A stretch of DNA of 37,148 nt, from positions 1 through 37,148 of the forward strand of contig JAITQE010000006.1 in the NCBI GenBank assembly GCA_031289055.1, read 5' to 3'. Made by a program: the position numbers and the translations under genes. Below, piece by piece: positions 15,739-25,645 of the stretch (the first letter of the stretch is position 1; each line of letters opens with the position of its first letter). The DNA is from Candidatus Endomicrobiellum porotermitis. GTDB taxonomy: Bacteria; Elusimicrobiota; Endomicrobiia; Endomicrobiales; Endomicrobiaceae. Under the pieces are notes generated by a model. That model did no database searches. It had not been told where the DNA came from and was given only the letters and a program-made list of their open reading frames with translations.

Positions 15739-17111
15739 ATTATCTAAAAAACGACACTATTGCAGCTTTATCAACCGCAGCGGGCAAGTCCGCTATTGCT
15801 GTCGTTCGTTTATCAGGCGAAAACGCTTTTGAGATTATAAATAAAGTTTTTAAAACTAAATCAGCGGTTGGGAAACAAGTAAAATATGGTTATATTGTCG
15901 ACGGAACTAAAAATATAGATGAAGTTATTTGTACTTTTTTTAAAGCGCCGCATACGTATACCGGCGAAAATTTAGTAGAAATATCCATGCATGGCAATCC
16001 TGTAATAATAGACGAGGTTTTAAATCTTTTATATAAATCCGGGGCGCGTCCTGCAGAAAGCGGGGAATTTACTTATAAAGCCTTTTTAAACGGCAAAAAA
16101 GATCTTGCAGAAGCTGAAGCAGTCTGTAATTTGATAACGAGCAGAACTGCGACTTCAGCTAAAGCCGCGTTAAATAATGTTTCTGGCGTTTTTTCTTCAA
16201 AAGTTAAAACTATTAAAGATAATCTTACAAATCTGATAGCTTTTATGGAAGTAACTTTAGACCACCCTGAAGAAGACGTTGTGTTTTTATCCAGAAAAGA
16301 AAAGCTTACAAGGCTAGATTCTTACGTGCAAGACGTTAAAAATCTTTTAAGTTCTTATGAAATAGGCAAACTTTTGCAAAATGGCATAAAAGCGGCAATC
16401 ATAGGCAAGCCAAATGCTGGAAAATCTTCGCTGCTTAACGCAATTCTTGGCAAAAACAGAGCAATTGTTACAGATATTGCAGGCACAACTAGAGATACAA
16501 TTGAAGAAACCGTAGATTGCAGAGGTATCCCTCTTACCATTATAGACACTGCAGGGATCAGAGACCATGCAGACAACTCTATAGAACTTATGGGGCAGGA
16601 GCGTACCAAAGAAACTATAACTAAAGCCGATTTTTTATTGTGGGTTTTCGATTCTTCTTCTAATTTAGACAAAAATGATATAAAAATAGCCGATTTTTTA
16701 AAAAAATCCGGGATCAATATGCCTACAATAGCCGTTTTGAATAAATCTGATTTGCCTGTTAATTTATCTTTAACTAAAAATTCTCTCGGAATTGTTTTTC
16801 AAGACACTATAAATATTTCAGCAAAAACTGAGAAAGGCATTTCTGATTTGTTGGATAAAATAGCTAAAACGGCAGGCGCAAACGAAACTCAAAATGATTA
16901 CTTAATGATAAACTCTCGCCATTACGCGCTACTGCAAAACGCTTTAGACGCTTTAACAAAGACAAGAACGGCGCTAGAATCTAAAAACGCCGATGAAATT
17001 GCTTGTTTTGAAGCGGCAAATGCCCAAAATTCGCTTAACGAAGTCCTTGGCATAAATGTCAACCAAGATATTTTAGACACAATTTTCTCTACTTTTTGCA
17101 TAGGGAAATGA
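15735..17111 (+). CDS. mnmE: tRNA modification GTPase MnmE
   Basis: MnmE, with MnmG, installs the (carboxymethyl)aminomethyl group on U34 of certain tRNAs. The 458 residues are standard. The N-terminal folate-binding domain (DTIAALSTAAGKSAIAVVR) is followed by a G domain inserted in a helical domain: GKPNAGKS (224-231), DIAGTTRD (247-254), DTAG (271-274), NKSD (336-339). The protein ends in FCIGK, carrying the essential C-terminal cysteine. It sits directly upstream of ksgA and dnaA, a common origin-region context. Confidence 0.97.
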   Translation: MNYLKNDTIAALSTAAGKSAIAVVRLSGENAFEIINKVFKTKSAVGKQVKYGYIVDGTKNIDEVICTFFKAPHTYTGENLVEISMHGNPVIIDEVLNLLYKSGARPAESGEFTYKAFLNGKKDLAEAEAVCNLITSRTATSAKAALNNVSGVFSSKVKTIKDNLTNLIAFMEVTLDHPEEDVVFLSRKEKLTRLDSYVQDVKNLLSSYEIGKLLQNGIKAAIIGKPNAGKSSLLNAILGKNRAIVTDIAGTTRDTIEETVDCRGIPLTIIDTAGIRDHADNSIELMGQERTKETITKADFLLWVFDSSSNLDKNDIKIADFLKKSGINMPTIAVLNKSDLPVNLSLTKNSLGIVFQDTINISAKTEKGISDLLDKIAKTAGANETQNDYLMINSRHYALLQNALDALTKTRTALESKNADEIACFEAANAQNSLNEVLGINVNQDILDTIFSTFCIGK

Positions 17112-17191
17112 TATTTGCATAAAAATAATAATATATTATGAGAACAACTTTAGATTTTCGCTTAAAAATTATAAACGCACGGCATAACTAA

Positions 17192-17977
17192 ATGCGACAA
17201 AAACACGGACAAAATTTTTTAATTGACAATAATATAGCGGCTAATATTGTAAAAGCCGCCGACTTGGACTTAATGGACAATGTTTTGGAAATTGGTCCTG
17301 GAAAGGGAATTTTAACAAAGTTTATACAGCCTAAGGTTAATTTGTTGACTTCTGTTGAGATAGATAAAATTTTGTTTCAACAACTAAACAATTATTTTTC
17401 TTTCCACAAAACTAAAAATGTTGAATTGATAAATCAAGATTTTTTAAAATACGATATTCCCGACATTAAGCGTAAAGTTATCTCTAATCTTCCTTATAAT
17501 ATCGGTACGGCTATTATTCAAAAGTTTCTGCCTTTGCAAAACTGGACTACGGCCGTATTTATGCTTCAAAAAGAAGTTATAGAGCGTTTAGCTGCAAAAC
17601 CCGGAGGGAAAGACTATGGGTACATTTCAATATTTACATCTTACTACGCCGATACCAAAATACTTTTTGACGTTTCTCCAAAATGCTTTAACCCGCCGCC
17701 AAAAGTGGCGTCTTCTGTTATAAAACTTACAAACAAAAAGCCTGAAACTCCAGATCCTGTTTTTTTTAACTTTGTAAAACATGCTTTTAGCATGCGAAGA
17801 AAGACAATTTTAAATTGTATTAGTTCTTTTTGCAACATGCCAAAGAACGAAGTCTCAAGTATTTTAGAGGATTGTGGATTAAATGCGCTTTTAAGACCGA
17901 GTAAACTGTCTGCTTTTGATTTCTTGAGTTTGACAAAGAAGATCAAAAAGTATAGAATTTGTCGTGTAAAGTTTTGA
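17192..17977 (+). CDS. ksgA: 16S rRNA dimethyltransferase KsgA (RsmA)
   Basis: KsgA dimethylates the two adjacent adenosines near the 3' end of 16S rRNA, a late checkpoint of small-subunit assembly. The 261 residues show KHGQNFLIDNN at the N-terminus, the SAM-binding EIGPGKG (33-39), the VEID acidic loop and the catalytic NLPYNI (99-104). The C-terminal helical domain (HAFSMRRKTILNC) is complete. The start ATG directly follows a stop in the short mnmE-ksgA gap and lacks a clear ribosome-binding site. Confidence 0.95.
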   Translation: MRQKHGQNFLIDNNIAANIVKAADLDLMDNVLEIGPGKGILTKFIQPKVNLLTSVEIDKILFQQLNNYFSFHKTKNVELINQDFLKYDIPDIKRKVISNLPYNIGTAIIQKFLPLQNWTTAVFMLQKEVIERLAAKPGGKDYGYISIFTSYYADTKILFDVSPKCFNPPPKVASSVIKLTNKKPETPDPVFFNFVKHAFSMRRKTILNCISSFCNMPKNEVSSILEDCGLNALLRPSKLSAFDFLSLTKKIKKYRICRVKF

Positions 17978-18022
17978 TTTTTCTCATTTAAAAAATCTAG
18001 ATTTTTTTACTTGTTAATTAAA

Positions 18023-18042
18023 TTATCCACAACTGTGGATAA
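18023..18042. promoter_or_regulatory. Inverted pair of consensus DnaA boxes upstream of dnaA
   Basis: TTATCCACA (18023-18031) and its reverse complement TGTGGATAA (18034-18042) face each other 2 bp apart, just before the dnaA start. A third perfect copy (TGTGGATAA) lies inside the gene at 18090-18098. They probably mediate dnaA autoregulation and form one half of a bipartite origin. Confidence 0.9.
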
Positions 18043-18054
18043 CTTGGGGATAAT

Positions 18055-19407
18055 ATGAGTTTTTCAGTTTCAGATTTATGGCAAAAAGTTGTGGATAATC
18101 TTAAAACATCTGTTACGTCCGAAACCTACAACTTGTGGATTTCTCCGCTTAAACCTTTGTCTTTTGAAAAGGACACATTTGTTTTGGAAGTTCCAAATGT
18201 TTATTTCTCGCAGTGGATAGAAAAGAATCAATTAAAAAATATTGAAAGCATTTTGTCAGATTCTTGCGGACAACAAATGGTTTTACAGCTAAAACCGCAA
18301 CAAGACATATCCTCAATAATAAAAAAAACTGAAGACATGCCTATTCATATAGATGCTCCTATTCAAACTTTGCAAAAAGATCAAATAAATCCTAAATATA
18401 TATTTCCAGGATTTGTTATAGGCGTATCTAACAGGTTTGCGCACGGTTGCGCTGAAGCCGTAGCAAAAAATCCCTGCAAACAATTTAATCCTCTTTTCCT
18501 TTACAGCGGCGTAGGGCTTGGGAAAACGCATTTGCTTCACGCTATAGGAAATCACATTAAACAAACATTACCTAATTCTAGAATTCTTTATGTAACATGT
18601 GAAAAGTTTGTTACTGAATTTATTGAATCAATTCGTTTTGATAAAGTTTCGGCTTTTAAAAATAAATACAAAAGCTTAGACTGCTTGTTGATTGACGATA
18701 TTCAGTTTTTGATGGGGAAAGAAAGCTCTCAAGAAGAGTTTTTCCACATGTTTAACAATTTGTTTAACGCAAAAAAGCAACTTGTTATATCTTCCGACCG
18801 CCCTCCAAAAGAGCTTAAAGGCGTTGAAGACAGGCTTATTTCAAGATTTGAATGGGGAATTATAGCCGATATTCAACAACCGGATTTAGAAACTAGAATC
18901 GCTATTTTGCGTAAAAAAGCCGAAGAAGAGAAAATTTACGTACCTGATGACGTTGTCTTGCATATAGCCACCCAAGTTAAGTCTAACATAAGGCAATTAG
19001 AGGGATCTCTTTTGAGAATAACGGCGTTTTCTTTGTTTACCGGAACGCCTTTAACCGTTGATTCTGTACAAAAAATGCTTAGAGACATCATTAAGACAGA
19101 TGAATCTATTCGTATAACAATAGAGGGCATTCAGAAAATTGTCGCTGCCGATTTTAATATTGATTTAAGAGATATGAAATCTAAACGCAGAACTGACGCC
19201 ATAGCTTTCCCAAGACAAATAGCAATGTATCTTGCTAGAACGCTTAGCGACGAGTTTTCCACAAACGCTATAGGCGATGCTTTTGGCGGAAGAGATCATT
19301 CCACAGTTATGCATGCCTGCAACAAAATCAAAGAAAAAATGGATTCAGATCCTTATTTTAATGCTAAAATCAATCAGATTATCAAAAAAATCCGAGGTCA
19401 AGAATGA
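18055..19407 (+). CDS. dnaA: Chromosomal replication initiator DnaA
   Basis: The 450 residues have all four domains. Domain I (1 to about 80) has LWQKVVDNLK and the W-rich SQWIEK. A short linker is followed by the AAA+ domain with Walker A SGVGLGKT (151-158), Walker B LLIDD (211-215) and sensor ISSDRPP. The C-terminal DNA-binding domain carries the signature GGRDHSTVMHACNKI. It opens the origin by binding the TTATCCACA-type sites found before and after this gene. The spacing to ksgA is 77 bp and holds two of these sites. GGGG 6 nt before the ATG can serve as ribosome-binding site. Confidence 0.98.
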   Translation: MSFSVSDLWQKVVDNLKTSVTSETYNLWISPLKPLSFEKDTFVLEVPNVYFSQWIEKNQLKNIESILSDSCGQQMVLQLKPQQDISSIIKKTEDMPIHIDAPIQTLQKDQINPKYIFPGFVIGVSNRFAHGCAEAVAKNPCKQFNPLFLYSGVGLGKTHLLHAIGNHIKQTLPNSRILYVTCEKFVTEFIESIRFDKVSAFKNKYKSLDCLLIDDIQFLMGKESSQEEFFHMFNNLFNAKKQLVISSDRPPKELKGVEDRLISRFEWGIIADIQQPDLETRIAILRKKAEEEKIYVPDDVVLHIATQVKSNIRQLEGSLLRITAFSLFTGTPLTVDSVQKMLRDIIKTDESIRITIEGIQKIVAADFNIDLRDMKSKRRTDAIAFPRQIAMYLARTLSDEFSTNAIGDAFGGRDHSTVMHACNKIKEKMDSDPYFNAKINQIIKKIRGQE

Positions 19408-19453
19408 TATACGTCGTATAAATTCGCTAAATCCATGCGAAAAGCCCTTTTTA

Positions 19454-19705
19454 ATGCTTTACAAATTTTTCACACTTAAAATACCTAACCTCTTACTTTC
19501 AAGGTATACTAATTCATTGTTTGTTATTTTGTGCGCAGTTGTCGTCTGTTTTGGTTGCGCTTATGAGAACTCCTGATTCTGAAATGGCAACGCTAACAGA
19601 GTCGACGGTAACGCCAGCAGAACCGAGACTAATCAGAGAACTCTTTCCCTCTATTACAAAGGAAGCTTGATCTTGAGGATGGGACTAATGGTAACGGCTT
19701 ATTGA
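19454..19705 (+). pseudogene. Possible remnant of a small lipoprotein gene
   Basis: A frame starting at 19454 encodes a basic N-terminus, then a hydrophobic stretch LFVILCAVVVCFGCAYENS resembling a lipoprotein signal with a cysteine. After 40 codons there are two close TGA stops, and the same frame then stays open for 42 more codons (Asn/Thr-rich, then LYYKGSLIL) to a stop at 19705. This looks like a broken gene, but composition alone could also explain it. Confidence 0.3.
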
Positions 19706-19859
19706 ACGCCTAATCCTTAAAATCTAAAATCTTACAATAATTCGCTTACATGCAAAGCAATAAGCGTAGATATGGAATATTGTATTTAAGCGATAAGCCT
19801 CTTTAAAATTCACAAAGTTAAAAAATTAGATTACACTTAAAATACTGCGCGTAACTTTT

Positions 19860-20000
19860 CAAAAAATTGTATAATAATTTTATCCAATAATAGTATGGAT
19901 AACTTTGATCTTTTATCAACAAAATTATCATTTAAATATTTTTTAAATTTTAGTTGATAACTATAATTTTTTTCAACTATGTACAACTTATCAACAATAT
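19860..20000. other. Candidate oriC: DnaA-box cluster and AT-rich unwinding region
   Basis: Between dnaA and dnaN lie TTATCAACA at 19913-19921 and 19988-19996, its one-mismatch reverse complement AGTTGATAA at 19952-19960, TATGGATAA (19894-19902), and a weaker TTATCCAAT at 19880-19888. The stretches 19922-19950 and 19960-19978 are almost pure A/T and suit DNA unwinding. With the consensus pair before dnaA this makes a bipartite origin. The exact unwinding point cannot be fixed by eye. Confidence 0.75.
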
Positions 20001-20052
20001 ACAGAACGCTATTAAAACTAAACGTATTTTCTAGTAAAACTGGAGGAAGTAG

Positions 20053-21183
20053 ATGAGAGTAATTTGTGGAAAAGAAGAGCTAACTAAAGGAATACAAACA
20101 ATATGTTCCGTAACTTCATCTAAAAGCACGCTTCCAGTTCTTTCAAACTTTCTATTTGAAACAGAAGACGGAAAAATAAAGCTTTCTTCTACAGATTTAG
20201 AAATGGCAGTTAAATGTTACATTAAAGGCGAAATTTTGGAAGATGGAGGTATTACGATACCAGCTAAGAGATTTGCCGATATTATCAAGGAATTGCTTTC
20301 AGAAAACGAAATAGAGATAAGGTCAGACGAAACTAACCAAATAAATGCAAACTCTGGAAAATCTAAGTTTAATCTTATGGGCATATCTAAAAATGAATAT
20401 CCCGTAATACCAGATTTTCCAAGCGAAAATAACTTTACTATTAAAAGAGAACTTTTTGCTTCAATGCTTAAAAAAGTCGTCTTTGCTGTTTCTAAAGACG
20501 CTCAAAGATACGTTTTAAACGGCGTTTATTTCATTTTAGAAGAGAACATTTTAAAAATGGCGGCTACCGACGGCAGAAGGCTTGCTTATGTAACTGCAAA
20601 CGAAATACAAGGTATTAACATTCAAATGAAAATAAAAGCTATAGTCCCTGCAAAAGCGGTAACAGATATATTAAGACTTCTTTCTTCCGATATAAAAGCT
20701 GAAGAAATAAAGATTGGCATAACAGGCAATCAAATAGCATTGGAAATAGAAGATATAACCTTCCTTTCTACGCTTATAGAAGGCGTTTTCCCAAACTACG
20801 AACAGGTAATACCTAAAACCTCTGAAATAAAGGTTAAATTGAACGTAAAAAATACTTTGACCGCAGTAAAACAAATGGCTCTTTTAACTGCGGATAAAAT
20901 ATCGTCAGATAGGTCTTCTGCAGTAAAATTCTACTTTAACTCAAATGTTTTAAGAATTTCAGCTTCAACGGCAGGACTTGGCTCGGGAGAAGTTGAGCTG
21001 GAAATAGATTATAAAGCCGAACCTACGGAAATAAATTTTAACCCTAATTTTGTAAAAGAAGTACTGCAAAATATTGATGAAGAATCAATAATATTTGAGT
21101 TTAAAAATTCTATTAACCCGGCGACTATAGTACCCGAGAAAGACAAAAACTACCTTTGCGTAGTAATGCCAATGAGAGTCTAA
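20053..21183 (+). CDS. dnaN: DNA polymerase III beta clamp DnaN
   Basis: DnaN forms the dimeric ring that tethers DNA polymerase to its template. The 376 residues match the family, with the typical start MRVICGKEELTKGIQTI, three repeated clamp folds, TDGRRLAY in the middle domain, and the C-terminal CVVMPMRV that forms part of the partner-binding pocket. GGAGG 6 nt before the ATG fixes the start. It stands 645 bp after dnaA, across the putative origin, and is followed 3 bp later by the dciA-like gene. Confidence 0.97.
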   Translation: MRVICGKEELTKGIQTICSVTSSKSTLPVLSNFLFETEDGKIKLSSTDLEMAVKCYIKGEILEDGGITIPAKRFADIIKELLSENEIEIRSDETNQINANSGKSKFNLMGISKNEYPVIPDFPSENNFTIKRELFASMLKKVVFAVSKDAQRYVLNGVYFILEENILKMAATDGRRLAYVTANEIQGINIQMKIKAIVPAKAVTDILRLLSSDIKAEEIKIGITGNQIALEIEDITFLSTLIEGVFPNYEQVIPKTSEIKVKLNVKNTLTAVKQMALLTADKISSDRSSAVKFYFNSNVLRISASTAGLGSGEVELEIDYKAEPTEINFNPNFVKEVLQNIDEESIIFEFKNSINPATIVPEKDKNYLCVVMPMRV

Positions 21184-21186
21184 AAC

Positions 21187-21462
21187 GTGTCTTGGACTAA
21201 AGCGAGCGAAATAATAGAGCTTCTCAGAAAGAGGTTTGGTTTAGAGGAAGAGTTTTTTACCATTGATCGCGTTTGGAATAAGGAAGTTGGCATAGAAGGC
21301 GTAGAAATAATAGGCTACAAAAATGGGACTGTCTTTGCAAAAACCCAAAGTTCGGTTGCCGTAAGCGAGCTTAACCTTAGAAAAAAAGAAATAATAAAGA
21401 AAATAAACCAGTATATCGGCAGCGCGAAAGTTAAAAATATTAAAGCGAAAATAGAAGTCTAA
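21187..21462 (+). CDS. DciA-like protein (DUF721)
   Basis: This 91-residue protein has the DUF721 layout: an N-terminal helix (ASEIIELLRKRFGL), a central VWNKEVG, then a beta element ending in SSVAVSELNLRKKEIIKKINQYIG, the conserved S-V-A-EL block. DciA proteins help load the replicative helicase DnaB. It starts at GTG 3 bp after the dnaN stop, so it is probably coupled to dnaN. In many genomes this gene follows recF; here recF is not between dnaN and it. Confidence 0.8.
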   Translation: MSWTKASEIIELLRKRFGLEEEFFTIDRVWNKEVGIEGVEIIGYKNGTVFAKTQSSVAVSELNLRKKEIIKKINQYIGSAKVKNIKAKIEV

Positions 21463-21499
21463 CTTAAAATGATCGCTCTATATTAAAGTTTGGGCATAA

Positions 21500-24034
<2,535 letters not shown>

Positions 24035-24192
24035 TGCGATTTGTATGTAATATATTGTAGAATAATACATACAAAATATTTTGTTAGGTAGTTGTTACGC
24101 GCAAGTTAATTTGAAAGTTGCTTATTTTGCTTTTAAATATGAGATGCAAAAACTTAATAAAGCGGTTTATTAAAATACTTTAAAGAGGAAAA

Positions 24193-25308
24193 ATGCGTCC
24201 ATTTGTTCCGCAAAAGTTGCCTGTTAAAAATTTGAATTGGGAAAGATTGTCATTTCTTATAAGTAAGGCGAACAGCTCGCTTTCTAAGTATAGCGGTTTA
24301 CTAGATGCTCTTTTGAACCCAGAAATTTTGCTTGCGCCTATTACGACTCAAGAAGCTGTTCTTTCTTCAAAAATAGAAGGAACTCAAGCGACTTTTAGCG
24401 AAGTTTATAAATTGGAAGCAGGAGCGGAACAGGACAAAGCTAAAGAAAATGACATAAACGAGATTATAAACTATAGAAAAGCAATTACGGCTTCTTTGGA
24501 AATGTTGGAGAGAAGACAGTTTATACATTTGAATATGCTTAAGGAACTTCATAAAGTTTTATTATCTGGAGTTAGAGGCGAAAATAGAGCAAGAGGCGAA
24601 TTTAGGAAAATCCAAAACTTTATAGGTCCATATGGATGTGATCAGGAGATGGCCGTATACGTTCCTCCCATCCCTGAAAATGTGCAGGATTGCTTGGGAG
24701 ATTGGGAAAGATATGTAAATAATGATGAACAGGAAGTTTTAGTTCAATTGGCTGTAATGCATGCCCAATTTGAAATAATTCACCCTTTTATTGATGGCAA
24801 TGGAAGAACGGGGAGAATTTTAATACCTATTTTTTTACTTCAAAAAGGATATCTAAAAAAGCCGGCATTTTACTTGAGCGAGTATTTAGAAGCAAACAGA
24901 GGCGCTTATTATGAAGCTTTACGTAATATATCAAAAAGCAATGATTGGCAGGGTTGGGTTGAGTTTTTTCTTAAAGCTATTGCAGAGCAGTCTGAGAGAG
25001 GCAAGTTGAAAGCAGAAAAAATTCTAAATCTATATGAAGATATGAAAAAGAATTTTTATGATGCCGCGAAATCGCGTTACTATATAAATATTTTGGATAC
25101 GTTTTTTAAAAAGCCTATTATAAATCTGACAACGCTTTTATCTGATTCGGGCATTTTTAACAGAAAAACAGCCACTCAAATATTAGACAAGTTAGCCAAA
25201 AAAGGGTACGTAGAAATTTTGAAAAAGGGTTCGGGAAGTAGTCCTACAATTTTTGCATTCCCTGCGCTTATAAACATAATTGAAAATAAAGAAGAAAGCG
25301 TTTTCTGA
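24193..25308 (+). CDS. Fic family protein (AMP-transferase type, self-inhibited)
   Basis: The 371 residues carry the Fic core motif HPFIDGNGRTGR at 197-208. The His is the catalytic base, and the NGRxGR part binds the nucleotide phosphates. The N-terminal domain holds the inhibitory helix SSKIEG at 58-63 ([S/T]xxxE[G/N]), which places the glutamate in the active site and marks a class II Fic protein. The C-terminal winged-helix-like region (ILDTFFKKPIINLTTLL, ATQILDKLAKKGYVEIL) may bind DNA. The target is unknown. AGAGGA precedes the ATG. It interrupts the gyrB-gyrA pair and lies next to a RhuM-like relic. Confidence 0.92.
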   Translation: MRPFVPQKLPVKNLNWERLSFLISKANSSLSKYSGLLDALLNPEILLAPITTQEAVLSSKIEGTQATFSEVYKLEAGAEQDKAKENDINEIINYRKAITASLEMLERRQFIHLNMLKELHKVLLSGVRGENRARGEFRKIQNFIGPYGCDQEMAVYVPPIPENVQDCLGDWERYVNNDEQEVLVQLAVMHAQFEIIHPFIDGNGRTGRILIPIFLLQKGYLKKPAFYLSEYLEANRGAYYEALRNISKSNDWQGWVEFFLKAIAEQSERGKLKAEKILNLYEDMKKNFYDAAKSRYYINILDTFFKKPIINLTTLLSDSGIFNRKTATQILDKLAKKGYVEILKKGSGSSPTIFAFPALINIIENKEESVF

Positions 25309-25317
25309 AAAAAGCTT

Positions 25318-25590
25318 TTAGGATAGAGTATGGGCGAACAACATCCCAACATATCGCATTACATTCAGACAATATTTTTGCTGATGGCGAACTTGTAGAA
25401 AATAAAACTTGTAAGGATTCTTACAAGTTAAGATTGAAGGCGGACGCGAAGTAAGGCGAACATCAAAAATTTGAACCTTGACGCAATAATTTCAGTAGGA
25501 TCATCGCGTAGATTCCGCAAAGACCGCGCAATTTAGAATTTGGGCTATAAAAGTATAAAAGAGTATGCAGTAAAGCGTTTTGGCGAGTAA
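25318..25590 (+). pseudogene. RhuM-like protein remnant
   Basis: Reading across frames gives EYGRTTSQHIAL, NIFADGELVENKTCK, GGREVRRTSK, NLDAIISVG and IKEYAVKRF. In order these resemble the conserved blocks of the RhuM family (virulence RhuM-like, phage-associated; usual form NIFxEGELxEN ... YNLDAIISVGYRVNS ... FRIWATKVLKEY). At least three frameshifts and internal stops separate them, and the N-terminus is absent. It directly follows fic. RhuM and Fic/Doc domains are often adjacent or fused, so both may have come in together. Confidence 0.72.
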
Positions 25591-25645
25591 AATTTTATTT
25601 TGGTTTAAACTATATTGTAAAACTAAATCTTATAAGAGGTTAGAA

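Noticed and set aside
19277-19576. 99-codon ORF overlapping the end of dnaA
   Set aside because: Its first 43 codons lie out of frame inside the conserved DnaA C-terminal domain. Only the part after 19454 could be of interest and is listed as a low-confidence relic.
25580-25645. 22-codon N-terminal extension of GyrA
   Set aside because: It begins at TTG inside the RhuM-like relic. The ATG at 25646 has a ribosome-binding site and the family N-terminus follows it.
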